A DNA stretch of 64,000 nucleotides from Rhizobium sp. SEMIA4064. Lineage in GTDB: Bacteria > Pseudomonadota > Alphaproteobacteria > Rhizobiales > Rhizobiaceae. Position 1 is the first letter of the stretch. Each line of letters opens with the position of its first letter. Positions 44,559 through 53,554 of the stretch are shown here, piece after piece. The position numbers were made by a program, and so were the translations under genes. The notes under the pieces are model-generated. The model did not search any database. It saw only the letters and a list, made by a program, of their open reading frames with translations, and was not told where the DNA came from. The stretch spans positions 186,001 to 250,000 of the forward strand of contig NZ_PYJN01000016.1 of assembly GCF_003025035.1 (NCBI RefSeq). The letters run 5' to 3'.

Positions 44559-45668
44559 CTAATCCAACACGAACTCCCCGACTTTCATCGCCACGCCATT
44601 GACCATCGCGTCGATCCGATGGAGCCCTGGATAATGCTTGCGCGTCGTCAGGTCATCCAGACGCAATGCCTTGGAGAATTGCGCCGTTTCGCCGGGCGCC
44701 AATGAAACCGATGTCAGCTTGAAGACCTTCGGCCTGGCCGAGCCGTTGGCCTTGACGAAATGCACGGCAAAATCGACCAGCAGCGATTGCGCTGCGTCTC
44801 CGTCGTTGACGAGGGAAAAGCCGATACGGACGATATTGCCCATCTGCGCCTTCGCCGGAATTATCTCCGCGCTGCCGACACGAATGCCTTCGGCGGCAGA
44901 ATAACCCATGGCGCCGATCGCATCCGCTTCGCCACGTTTGACGGCGGAGCGCAGCGCATGGCGGATGAGGCGCTGACGTTCCTTAGGCGCATCCACGCTC
45001 CAGCGCCGTACCGTGTCGATGAGAATGCCCGGATGATCCTTGCCAATATCGTTGAGATTGTTGGCGACGGAACGGCGGACGTAAAGCTCGGGATCGTCCT
45101 TCAGCAATTCCAGCAGCTCGAGCACCGGCGTCGGATCGGCTTGGAAGGCGCGGAGTCGTTGTGCCCATGGAAGGCGTGGGCGAGTGCCTTCCGACACCAG
45201 CCGCCGGACATGCACATTGGCGTCGCCGCTCCAGATGCGTAGCCGCTCCAACGTCTCATCCTGCCTCTTGTCGAGGAAGGTGCGGATGGAGAATTCGGCG
45301 GTGAAGCGCTTGGTCAGCTCATATTGCGCCCGCATGGATGGCTCGAAATGATCGATGCCGTTGTCGGCGACGAAGATCGTGTGCGGCAGATACAGAAACG
45401 GCGTCATGCCGAAATTGTCGCTGCCATCCATTTCCGGCCCCAGCGACCGAATGAGAATATCGACCGCCTCGGGATAATCTCCGGGCAAGAACGCCTTCAG
45501 CGTGCGCGCAATCGCCCGCCCGCGGTCCATCAGCTCCAGCGGCTCATATCCATCCAATGTCGCGGCGATGAAACCTTTCCGGTCGAATGGCGGATGCACC
45601 GCACCGATCATATCGGCGATGCGGGCCGGCACTTCTGCGCCGAAATGATCCTTCAGGCGTTCAGCCAT
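44559..45668 (-). CDS. DNA alkylation repair glycosylase, AlkC/AlkD type
   Basis: 369 residues. Residues 1-245 are HEAT-like helical repeats with 'EPLELMDRGRAIARTLKAFL', 'FTAEFSIRTFLDK', 'HVRRLVSEGTRPRLPWAQRL' and 'DPELYVRRSVANNLNDIGKD', typical of alkylation-repair glycosylases. The last ~110 residues form an Ig-like beta domain ('IVRIGFSLVNDGDAAQSLLV', 'LAPGETAQFSKALR'), which points to AlkC rather than AlkD. It should excise 3-methylated adenine and cytosine. A small ABM-fold gene lies 9 bases upstream. Confidence 0.87.
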   Translation of the reverse strand: MAERLKDHFGAEVPARIADMIGAVHPPFDRKGFIAATLDGYEPLELMDRGRAIARTLKAFLPGDYPEAVDILIRSLGPEMDGSDNFGMTPFLYLPHTIFVADNGIDHFEPSMRAQYELTKRFTAEFSIRTFLDKRQDETLERLRIWSGDANVHVRRLVSEGTRPRLPWAQRLRAFQADPTPVLELLELLKDDPELYVRRSVANNLNDIGKDHPGILIDTVRRWSVDAPKERQRLIRHALRSAVKRGEADAIGAMGYSAAEGIRVGSAEIIPAKAQMGNIVRIGFSLVNDGDAAQSLLVDFAVHFVKANGSARPKVFKLTSVSLAPGETAQFSKALRLDDLTTRKHYPGLHRIDAMVNGVAMKVGEFVLD

Positions 45669-45677
45669 GCCTATTCC

Positions 45678-45995
45678 TCAAAAGCTCCGCAGTTGTTCGA
45701 AATGCAGCACGCTGGTGCCGGCATTGGCGGAATCGATCTGCATGTGATCGAAATAGTCGAGGCAATCCTTGCTCGCATGCACCTTCGGCATGGCGGCCGC
45801 CGCATCGGCATGGGAGCGCCACCAAATGACGTCGACATAGCTGCCGTCACGGCCGCGCACCAGTTCGCGGTTGAGATAGCCGGGCTGCTGCTTCAAAAAA
45901 CGATCCTGCATTCTCGCAGCCGCCTCCAAAAGTGCGCCTTCGGATACGTCGGAGCGTAGCCTGAACGGCGCCCATTCCATGACTTTTCCCGTCAT
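45678..45995 (-). CDS. antibiotic-biosynthesis-monooxygenase-fold protein
   Basis: 105 residues, dimeric alpha+beta barrel type: 'VMEWAPFRLRSDVSEGALLE', 'DRFLKQQPGYLNRELVRGRD' and 'YVDVIWWRSHADAAAAM'. Members are small heme-, quinone- or hydrocarbon-handling enzymes or simple binders. It is divergent from the WYL regulator gene across 73 bases and is upstream of the AlkC-like gene, so the WYL protein may control both. Confidence 0.8.
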   Translation of the reverse strand: MTGKVMEWAPFRLRSDVSEGALLEAAARMQDRFLKQQPGYLNRELVRGRDGSYVDVIWWRSHADAAAAMPKVHASKDCLDYFDHMQIDSANAGTSVLHFEQLRSF

Positions 45996-46068
45996 CGTCT
46001 TTTCCTCGAGCTGAGTTGGATGGGCGTGGTCTATTGCTTAATAGGACAGATAACGACATATTTCAGCC

Positions 46069-46803
46069 ATGGCGCGCACGGCAGATGGAACAAGGCTGAA
46101 CAGGCTGGAGGAGCTGAAAGGGCTGCTTCGCGAACGCGAGCACGCGACCGCCGCCGAGCTTGCAGCCGAGATGGGCGTCAGCCTGCGCACCCTCAATCGC
46201 GATATAGCATTATTGCGCCAGAACGGCCTGCCGATCGATGCCGACCGCGGCCGTGGTGGCGGCATGCAACTGCACCGTAGCTGGTCGCTCGGTAGGCTGC
46301 ATCTCGATCATCTCGAAACCATCGATCTGCTGCTCAGCATCACCATCGCCGAAAAAGTCGGCTCGCCCTTGCTGTTGCAACATCTCACATCGATCAAACG
46401 CAAGGTCTCCGCCACCTTCGCCGAAGGCTATCAGGGCCGCATCCGCGACTTACGGCGCCGCATTATCGTCGGTGCGCCGGCAACGCTCAACGTCGTCAAC
46501 AGCTATGTGCCGCCCAGCCGCGCCAATCTTGCGCTGATATCGCAAGCCTTCTTCGAGCAACGGCAGGTGATCATCGATTACGAGGCCGGCGACGGCGTTG
46601 TCACTAGCCGCCGGATCGAGCCGCAATTCCTCTATTTCAATGCGCCGGTCTGGTATCTCATCACCTGGGATCACCTGCGTGACGACATCAGAACCTTCCG
46701 CGTCGATCGCATCCGCTCAGCCGAACTCCAGCCGACAACCTTTCGCGTCGGCGATCCGAAGATCTACATCGCCTCCGCCGACCGAAGTGCATCGCTGCTA
46801 TGA
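46069..46803 (+). CDS. YafY-type WYL regulator
   Basis: 244 residues. An N-terminal HTH_11 domain ('RLEELKGLLREREHATAAEL', 'AAEMGVSLRTLNRDIALLRQ', 'GLPIDADRGRGGGMQL') is followed by a WYL domain (about 140-240, 'FEQRQVIIDYEAGDG', 'WYLITWDHLRDDIRTFRVDR'). WYL domains sense nucleic-acid or nucleotide ligands in DNA-damage and defence regulators. Divergence from the ABM/AlkC-like pair suggests control of that unit. Its TGA directly abuts the TGA of cobO (TGATCA). Confidence 0.88.
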   Translation: MARTADGTRLNRLEELKGLLREREHATAAELAAEMGVSLRTLNRDIALLRQNGLPIDADRGRGGGMQLHRSWSLGRLHLDHLETIDLLLSITIAEKVGSPLLLQHLTSIKRKVSATFAEGYQGRIRDLRRRIIVGAPATLNVVNSYVPPSRANLALISQAFFEQRQVIIDYEAGDGVVTSRRIEPQFLYFNAPVWYLITWDHLRDDIRTFRVDRIRSAELQPTTFRVGDPKIYIASADRSASLL

Positions 46804-47448
46804 TCAGAATTCCACACCCGGCTGTCCCTTGATGCCGGAACGGAACGGATGCTTGATCAGCTCCATCTCCGTGACGAGATCGGCGATCTCGATCAATTCT
46901 TCCTTGGCGTTGCGGCCGGTCAAGACGACATGCGTCATATGCGGCTTCTCCGTGGTCAGGAAGTTGAGGACATCGTTGATGTCGAGATAGTCGTAGCGCA
47001 GCGCGATGTTGATCTCATCGAGAAGCACCATCGAGTTGCGTTCGTCGCGGATCAACTCCTTGGCCTTCTCCCAGGCAGCGCTGGCGGCAGCCACGTCACG
47101 GGCGCGATCCTGCGTCTCCCAGGTGAACCCCTCGCCCATGGTGTGAAACTGGCAGATATCGGAGAAATGCTTTTCGATGAGATCGCGCTCGCCGGTCCAC
47201 ATCGCGCCCTTGATGAACTGCACCACCGCACACGGCTTCCCATGGGCGATGTGACGGAAAATCATCCCGAAGGCGGCCGACGACTTGCCCTTGCCCTTGC
47301 CGGTATGGACGATGATCAGCCCTTTCTCGTCCGTTTTCTTCGACATGATCTTGTCACGCGCGACCTTCTTCTTGGCCATTTTCTCCGCATGGCGGGCTTC
47401 ATCGTTCTTCGGTGCTTCAGTGCCCGTTTCGGTCGTCTCTTCGCTCAT
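46804..47448 (-). CDS. cobO: cob(I)yrinate a,c-diamide adenosyltransferase
   Basis: 214 residues from an ATG at 47448 with GGGAGGA six bases upstream. After a Lys-rich leader comes the P-loop 'IVHTGKGKGKSSAAFGMIFR' and the CobA/BtuR/CobO pattern 'AVVQFIKGAMWTGERDL', 'FHTMGEGFTWETQD' and 'VLLDEINIALRYDYLD'. It transfers the adenosyl group of ATP to Co(I) corrinoids. Last gene of the riboswitch-led cob operon; its ATG overlaps the stop of the cupin gene. Confidence 0.95.
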   Translation of the reverse strand: MSEETTETGTEAPKNDEARHAEKMAKKKVARDKIMSKKTDEKGLIIVHTGKGKGKSSAAFGMIFRHIAHGKPCAVVQFIKGAMWTGERDLIEKHFSDICQFHTMGEGFTWETQDRARDVAAASAAWEKAKELIRDERNSMVLLDEINIALRYDYLDINDVLNFLTTEKPHMTHVVLTGRNAKEELIEIADLVTEMELIKHPFRSGIKGQPGVEF

Positions 47449-48044
47449 TCGGTCCTCCCTGGAATTGTCGATTTCTGCGCCAGTGGTCCGCCTCGCCAAA
47501 GGTAAAGCGCCACCAGCAGTGTTTCCTCGGTTCGCATCGCATGGCGAATATCCGAGGGATGATGAATGATTTCGCCCGTCCAGCGCGGCAGGAAGGCTTG
47601 GCTATCCTTCCTCCACAGAGAACCGTCGGCCAGCGGAATATAGATTTCCTCAGCGATATGATGGTGATCCGGATAGTACACATCCGGTCCAAGCAGCAGA
47701 AAGCCGCCGGCCATATCATCGCTGACAAAATGGCCGCGCGTCCCAAAAAGCTCGACCCAGCCATATCTCTGCAGAAAATCGGCGCCGAAGTCGGCGATGC
47801 TATAGGTTTGCGCCCAATGCAGCATGCTTGCCGCCCCCGCAAGGCTGGAAAACAGCTCACCTTCTGCGGCGTCGGCTGGCCGGTGGACTATATTCAGATA
47901 ATTTACGACCGGCAGACTGTGAGCCGCAAGCGGCCGCTCCTCCATCCGCCAATCAAAACCTTCGACGAAACGCTTCAATAGCGGATCGCTCCGCGAAGCG
48001 ACGTAACGATGGAAAGCCTCGAGAAGATCGCCGACCACGCTCAA
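47445..48044 (-). CDS. DMSP-lyase-family cupin in the cob operon
   Basis: 199 residues from a TTG at 48044 (GGAG eight bases upstream); a GTG at 48038 is an alternative. The C-terminal cupin has metal ligands in 'VYYPDHHHIAEEIYIPLADG' (His-x-His, Glu and Tyr) and 'EIIHHPSDIRHAMRTEETLL'. This arrangement is that of the dimethylsulfoniopropionate lyase family (DddL/DddQ/DddW-type). The codons overlap cobN on one side and cobO on the other, so it is translated as part of the cob operon. Actual DMSP cleavage is doubtful here; an auxiliary role in corrin or cobalt handling is inference. Confidence 0.8.
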   Translation of the reverse strand: MSVVGDLLEAFHRYVASRSDPLLKRFVEGFDWRMEERPLAAHSLPVVNYLNIVHRPADAAEGELFSSLAGAASMLHWAQTYSIADFGADFLQRYGWVELFGTRGHFVSDDMAGGFLLLGPDVYYPDHHHIAEEIYIPLADGSLWRKDSQAFLPRWTGEIIHHPSDIRHAMRTEETLLVALYLWRGGPLAQKSTIPGRTE

Positions 48045-51000
48045 GCGACGATCTCCTTATCCCCAGTCAAAGTCTCCAGATCGAACCGTGCCGAATTGCT
48101 GCGTGGCGTCCAGAGACGACGATCGATCGCTTCGAGCAGACGTTCTTTCATCTCCTGCAAAGCGGCCGGATTCTTCTCAGCCATGAAATCGCGCACCAGG
48201 GGATCGACAACAAAGGCCTGATAGACCGCCTCGAAATGATGATTGCGAACGGCGCCCGTCGTCGCAGCAAAGGCGAAGAGATAGTCGACCGTTGCTGAAA
48301 TTTCGAAGGCACCCTTATAGCCGTGGCGCATGACGCCATCGATCCACTTCGGATTGACGACGCGGCCGCGTACGACACGGCCGATCTCCTCTTCCAGCGA
48401 GCGGATGACCGGCTTTTCCGGCCGTGAATGGTCGTTGTGATAAATCGACGGTCGGGCGCCTGCAAGCTGCTCCGCTGCAGCCGCCATGCCGCCTTCAAAT
48501 TGGTAATAATCGTCGCTGTCCAGCAGGTCGTGCTCTCGATTGTCCTGATTCTGCACGACCGCCTGGATCGAACGCAGCCGCTCCTCGAACACGCCGCGCT
48601 CGGCTTTCCCGTCCTCACCTGCGCCGTAGGCATAGCTGCCCCAGACGAGATAGGCCTCCGCCAGATCGGCGCGCCTCTCCCAACCTTTTTCGTCAATCAG
48701 CGCCTGCAATCCGGCACCATAGGCACCCGGCTTCGAGCCGAAGACGCGGTAACCAGCTCGCCGGCTGGCCGATGCCTCGTCCAATCCCGCTGCCGCCAAT
48801 CGCTTGATCTCGCCCCGCATGCGTGCCGCGATGGGATTGTCTGCCGCATCCTCATCCAACGCCCCAACCGCGCGGACCGCCCTGTCGAACAGCGCGATCT
48901 GCTCCGGAAAGGCATCGCGGAAGAAGCCGGAAATGCGCAGCGTCACATCGACACGCGGCCGCCCGAGTTTTGCCGGCGCGATGATTTCATAGCCGGTAAC
49001 CCTCCGCGAGGTCATGTCCCAGACCGGCTTGACGCCGATCAAGGCCAGCGCCTGGGCAATATCGTCACCGCCGGTGCGCATATTCGACGTGCCCCAGGCC
49101 GTGAGCCCGAAGGAAACCGGCCACTCACCATGATCTTGCACATAGCGACGGATTAGCAGCTCGGCCGATTTCTTGCCCAACTCGTAGGCCGCCGGCGTCG
49201 GGACGGCGCGGCTGTCGACGGAATAGAAATTCCGACCCGTCGGCAAAACATCCGGCCTGCCGCGCGTCGGCGCACCCGATGGACCTGGCGACACGAACCG
49301 GCCGTCGAGGCCCTTCATAAGAGCAGCAATTTCGGCGTCGCCACAGGCAAGTATCGAAGGCTTGAGGCGGGATTCGATTTCGGCGAGGACGGCGTGGGTT
49401 TGCGGCCAGTCTTGAGGACACGCAATTTCGCCGGCGACAAAGCTCGCGGCCAGGAGTTCGATGCGCTCGACCGTATCGCCCTGGGTGCGCCAGGGAGCGT
49501 CGGAAATGTCGGCGAGGATATCGGGGCGGTGGCCAGTCCATGCCGCGGCCATATCGCAATCCAAAGGATCGAACGACACGGGCTGTCCGAACGCATCCCG
49601 CGCGATTGCCCGCTGCAGGCTCTGATCGCCGCCCTCGCCCAAGCCCCGCGGTACGCGCGCCAGCGCCACCGTCAAATCCGTCAGCAGCCTTCCGGAAGGC
49701 GAAACGCCGAAGATGTGTAATCCGTCCCGGATCTGCATTTCCTTGAGATCGCAGAGATAGGCGTCGAGTTTCTTGAGCGCCTCATCCTCACCCTCGCCCT
49801 TGGCAATCCCGGCATCCTGATCGAGGCCGATATCGGTGACGAGATCGAGAATCTGTTTGCGCAGCAACCGGATGCGTCGGGGATCGCCGCCGGAGGCCTC
49901 GTAATATTCGTCCACCAGCGCTTCCAGATCCTTGAGCGGGCCGTAACTTTCGGCGCGGGTCAAAGGCGGGGTCAGGTGGTCGATAATCACGGCACTCGTG
50001 CGGCGCTTGGCCTGCGTGCCCTCGCCGGGGTCGTTGACAATGAAGGGATAGAGATGCGGCAACGGCCCGAGGATCGCTTCGGGATAGCAGGCCTCTGACA
50101 GCGCCAGGGCCTTACCCGGCAACCATTCGAGATTGCCGTGCTTGCCCATATGAATGACGGCATGCGCGCCGAAGGACTGACGCAGGAATGCATAGAAAGC
50201 GAGATAGCCATGCGGCGGCACGAGATCCGGCGAATGATAGCTTTCCTTCGGATCGATGTTGTAGCCGCGCGCGGGCTGGATGCCCACCAGCACGTCGCCG
50301 AAGCGGGTGAAGGGCAGCGCAAAGGCGCCCTCTCGAACATAGGGATCGCTCCCCGGGTCGCCCCAACGGACGGCTATCTCTTCCTGAATCTGAATGGGAA
50401 GAGACGAGAGAAAATCCTTGTATTCCCTTATGGAAAGCCTTTCGCGCACGATCCTGCCATCATGACCCGAATTGGTCGGGCCATCCATCAGGTGCTGCAT
50501 CAGCGCGTCGCCATCGGCAGGCAGATCGGCAGCCGGATAACCCGCCGCCCGCATCGCTTTCAGCACTTCCATCGTACCCGCCGGCGTATCGAGTCCGACG
50601 CCGTTGCCGAGCCGTCCGTCGCGGTTCGGATAATTGGCCATGACCAGCGCCACGCGCCGATTTTGCGGCGGCGCTTTGCGCAGATGCGCCCAATTGGCCG
50701 CCAATCGGGCGGTGTAGCGCATGCGGTCCGCTGCCGGCTCGCTGGCAACAATATTGGCCTCGACACGTTCATCATAACGCGCCGCCGCCTTGAAGGAGAC
50801 GGCACGGGCAAGCACGCGCCCATCCACCTCCGGCAGCGCGACATTCATGCCGAGATCGCGCGCGGAAAGCCCCTGCGACGAGGCTTCCCAAGCCTCCATG
50901 GAGGAAGCCGAAAAGATCGCCTGCAGCACGACCGCATCACTCGCCTCCAACACGGTCGGCTGGCGATCAGCCCCTGGTGCCGAAACGGCAAAACCGGTGG

Positions 51001-51808
51001 TATTGATGACGACAGCCGGCTTCAACTCGGCGAAAACGCTTTCGAGAATGCCGACTGAAACGAGATCCTTGAGACTATAGGCAAACACCGGCAGCGGCCG
51101 CATGCCCTCGGCGATCAGCGCCTCGATCATGGCTTCGACCGGCTTGGTTTCACCGCTCTGAACGAGAGCGCGGTAGAAGGAAACAGCGACCGTCGGAGGT
51201 TCGAGTCCCTCCGGGACTACCACCGTGGAGGCATTTCTCCACTCCTCGATCCCGATCACGCCCCTGCCCGGCCACCAGATCCCCGCCTTCATCAACGGAG
51301 CGGCGGGCGCCGGTTTTTCGGCGCCCAACAGCATCGCTCCGGAATAGCCGAGAAAATCACGGGAATTGGCGTCGCCGCCTTCGATTAGATAGGACCACAG
51401 CGCATTGAGATCCTCGAGTGCAACATTGGAAAATGGCGTCAGCCCCGGATCAGGCTTCGAATCCCCCGGCAAAACCGCGATGAAAGCGCCATTGCGAACG
51501 GCGCTGGCATGCAGCGCCTCCAGCGCATAGTGAAAATAGCTGGCACCACCAAGCGCCCGGACGATGATCAGCTTCGCATGCCGCGCCGTCCGTTCGATAT
51601 AGGTGTCGACGGACATGGGATGCTTGAGGCTCATCAGGCTTGCGAGCCGCAAGGAATGCGCGGCTCCCCCCTGCCCATAGGCCGCGGCTATCGCCGCAAG
51701 CTCGGTATCGGCCGCCGACAGAAACAGGATATCGCCTGGCGACTGACCGAGATCAATCGCCTCCTCGCCGTCGCTGATCGTTCCTTTTTGAGCTAGGAGG
51801 AGATGCAT
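48041..51808 (-). CDS. cobN: cobaltochelatase subunit CobN
   Basis: 1255 residues, normal for CobN, the large subunit that binds hydrogenobyrinic acid a,c-diamide and inserts cobalt with CobS and CobT (not in this window). Family segments include 'VIHMGKHGNLEWLPGKALAL', 'NDPGEGTQAKRRTSAVIIDH', 'RNFYSVDSRAVPTPAAYELG', 'WGTSNMRTGGDDIAQALALI' and 'RVDVTLRISGFFRDAFPEQI'. It lies between cobW and the cupin gene and overlaps the latter by four bases. Confidence 0.96.
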   Translation of the reverse strand: MHLLLAQKGTISDGEEAIDLGQSPGDILFLSAADTELAAIAAAYGQGGAAHSLRLASLMSLKHPMSVDTYIERTARHAKLIIVRALGGASYFHYALEALHASAVRNGAFIAVLPGDSKPDPGLTPFSNVALEDLNALWSYLIEGGDANSRDFLGYSGAMLLGAEKPAPAAPLMKAGIWWPGRGVIGIEEWRNASTVVVPEGLEPPTVAVSFYRALVQSGETKPVEAMIEALIAEGMRPLPVFAYSLKDLVSVGILESVFAELKPAVVINTTGFAVSAPGADRQPTVLEASDAVVLQAIFSASSMEAWEASSQGLSARDLGMNVALPEVDGRVLARAVSFKAAARYDERVEANIVASEPAADRMRYTARLAANWAHLRKAPPQNRRVALVMANYPNRDGRLGNGVGLDTPAGTMEVLKAMRAAGYPAADLPADGDALMQHLMDGPTNSGHDGRIVRERLSIREYKDFLSSLPIQIQEEIAVRWGDPGSDPYVREGAFALPFTRFGDVLVGIQPARGYNIDPKESYHSPDLVPPHGYLAFYAFLRQSFGAHAVIHMGKHGNLEWLPGKALALSEACYPEAILGPLPHLYPFIVNDPGEGTQAKRRTSAVIIDHLTPPLTRAESYGPLKDLEALVDEYYEASGGDPRRIRLLRKQILDLVTDIGLDQDAGIAKGEGEDEALKKLDAYLCDLKEMQIRDGLHIFGVSPSGRLLTDLTVALARVPRGLGEGGDQSLQRAIARDAFGQPVSFDPLDCDMAAAWTGHRPDILADISDAPWRTQGDTVERIELLAASFVAGEIACPQDWPQTHAVLAEIESRLKPSILACGDAEIAALMKGLDGRFVSPGPSGAPTRGRPDVLPTGRNFYSVDSRAVPTPAAYELGKKSAELLIRRYVQDHGEWPVSFGLTAWGTSNMRTGGDDIAQALALIGVKPVWDMTSRRVTGYEIIAPAKLGRPRVDVTLRISGFFRDAFPEQIALFDRAVRAVGALDEDAADNPIAARMRGEIKRLAAAGLDEASASRRAGYRVFGSKPGAYGAGLQALIDEKGWERRADLAEAYLVWGSYAYGAGEDGKAERGVFEERLRSIQAVVQNQDNREHDLLDSDDYYQFEGGMAAAAEQLAGARPSIYHNDHSRPEKPVIRSLEEEIGRVVRGRVVNPKWIDGVMRHGYKGAFEISATVDYLFAFAATTGAVRNHHFEAVYQAFVVDPLVRDFMAEKNPAALQEMKERLLEAIDRRLWTPRSNSARFDLETLTGDKEIVA

Positions 51809-51817
51809 GGCTTCGCC

Positions 51818-52867
51818 TTAGGCCAACGTTTCTATCGCCTCGCGCACGATCCCTTCATCCATCTCATGCAGGCCAATCACCACAAGCCGTGTCTGGCGCT
51901 GTTCGCCCGGCGTCCACGCCCGGTCGAAATAGTGGTCGATGCGGCTGCCGACGGCCTGAATCTGCAAGCGCATCGGCTTGCCGGGCACATCAATGAAACC
52001 CTTGAGGCGCAGGACATCGTGTTCGGCAATCACGCCCTTCAGCTTCTCGATAAAGGCAGCCGGATCGGCGATCGGGCCGAGGTCGACGACGAAGCTGTCG
52101 AATTCGTCGTGATCATGCGGCGCGCCGTCCTCGTGCTCCAGCTCGTGATGCGATTTGCGGTTGGCGATGTCGCCTTCGGTGCCGATGCCGAGACCGAGGA
52201 GGATGGCGGCCGGAACCTCACCATTTTTCGCTTCGATGATCGTCGGCTTGCGGGCGGTGCGGGAGGCAACTTCGGTACGGACGCGGCCAAGGCCGGCGAC
52301 GTCGATCAGGTCGGTCTTGTTGAGGACGATGAGATCGGCGCAGGTCAATTGATCCTCGAACAGCTCCTCGATCGGGCTTTCGTGATCGAGCGTTTCATCT
52401 TCGACACGGCGAGCTTCGACCGCATCGTGGTCATCGGCGAAACGGCCGGCGGCGACGGCGGCACTGTCGACCACGGTGATCACGCCGTCGACAGTGACCT
52501 GGGTGCGGATATCCGGCCAGTTGAAGGCAGCGACCAGCGGCTGCGGCAGAGCGAGACCCGAAGTCTCGATGACGATATGGTCAGGACGCGCCTCGCGCTC
52601 CAAAAGCTTGGTCATGGTCGGGATAAAATCATCTGCCACAGTGCAGCAGATGCAGCCATTGGTCAGCTCGATGATATCGTCCTCGGTGCAATTCTCCGCG
52701 CCGCAGCCCTTCAGCACGTCACCGTCAACGCCGAGATCGCCGAACTCGTTGATAATCAAAGCGATCTTCTTCCCGCCGGTGTTCTGCAAAAGATTGCGGA
52801 TCATCGTCGTTTTGCCGGCGCCAAGGAAACCGGTGATGACGGTGGCGGGAATTTTTTCCTGGTTCAT
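51818..52867 (-). CDS. cobW: cobalamin biosynthesis GTPase CobW
   Basis: 349 residues from an ATG at 52867 (AAAGG upstream). A COG0523 G3E GTPase: P-loop 'VITGFLGAGKTTMIRNLL', the metal-binding 'GCICCTVADD', 'VIETSGLALPQPLVA' and 'LIVLNKTDLIDVAG'. An acidic/His-rich linker ('KSHHELEHEDGAPHDHDE') precedes the C-terminal domain. CobW is thought to deliver cobalt to the CobNST chelatase. It sits directly between cobP and cobN. Confidence 0.95.
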   Translation of the reverse strand: MNQEKIPATVITGFLGAGKTTMIRNLLQNTGGKKIALIINEFGDLGVDGDVLKGCGAENCTEDDIIELTNGCICCTVADDFIPTMTKLLEREARPDHIVIETSGLALPQPLVAAFNWPDIRTQVTVDGVITVVDSAAVAAGRFADDHDAVEARRVEDETLDHESPIEELFEDQLTCADLIVLNKTDLIDVAGLGRVRTEVASRTARKPTIIEAKNGEVPAAILLGLGIGTEGDIANRKSHHELEHEDGAPHDHDEFDSFVVDLGPIADPAAFIEKLKGVIAEHDVLRLKGFIDVPGKPMRLQIQAVGSRIDHYFDRAWTPGEQRQTRLVVIGLHEMDEGIVREAIETLA

Positions 52868-52872
52868 GCGGA

Positions 52873-53400
52873 TCAACCTTTCATTTTCAGCGGCAGCCCC
52901 GCCGCGATAAAATAGACTTCGGCGCTCGCCGCCGCGATCATCTGGTGCAACCGGCCGGCATGATCGCGGAATTCGCGCGCCATACGGTTTTCAGGCACGA
53001 TGCCAAGCCCGACCTCGTTGGAAACGAGGACAAGACGCGACTTTGCGCCCGGTAGGAATTCGGTGAGAGCGGAAAATTCCGCCGGGATGTTGCGCTCGGC
53101 CATCATCAGATTGGTGACCCAAAGCGTCAGGCAATCAACGAGAACAGCGCGCCCCTCGCTATCGATCGCCGCCAGCCGGGCAGTCAGATCGAACGGCTCC
53201 TCATGCGTCGTCCAAAGGAGATCGCCGCGATCGGCGCGATGCTGAGCGATGCGGTCGCGCATTTCATCGTCCCAAGCCTGGCCTGTCGCCACATAGTGAC
53301 GTTCGAGACCGGTGTCCGAGACCAGCGATTCGGCGAATCGGGATTTGCCAGAGCGTGCACCGCCGAGAACGAAGACGACGCGGGACGATGGGGATGACAT
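52873..53400 (-). CDS. cobP: adenosylcobinamide kinase / GTP:cobinamide-P guanylyltransferase
   Basis: 175 residues. P-loop '[18 protein letters not shown]', '[20 protein letters not shown]' with the guanylylated His region '[19 protein letters not shown]', and '[20 protein letters not shown]' identify the bifunctional CobP/CobU. It phosphorylates adenosylcobinamide and attaches GMP for nucleotide-loop assembly. First gene after the cobalamin riboswitch; cobW starts 5 bases after its stop. Confidence 0.95.
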   Translation of the reverse strand: MSSPSSRVVFVLGGARSGKSRFAESLVSDTGLERHYVATGQAWDDEMRDRIAQHRADRGDLLWTTHEEPFDLTARLAAIDSEGRAVLVDCLTLWVTNLMMAERNIPAEFSALTEFLPGAKSRLVLVSNEVGLGIVPENRMAREFRDHAGRLHQMIAAASAEVYFIAAGLPLKMKG

Positions 53401-53554
53401 GACCTATCCCCGTCCCAACAGGAAAACAGTGGCCAGCGCGACGCGGCTGGAACCGAAAAGCGGGCGCCTGCGCGCCGAGAACTCATTTCGCGCCATGACA
53501 ACCTCCGTGCTGGCAGCCGAGACATCCGTCCCTAGGTTGGGCCTTGCGCCCGGC

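Noticed and set aside
51190..51216. tRNA T-arm-like string GGTTCGAGTCC
   Set aside because: It lies inside cobN with no acceptor or anticodon arm; coincidence.
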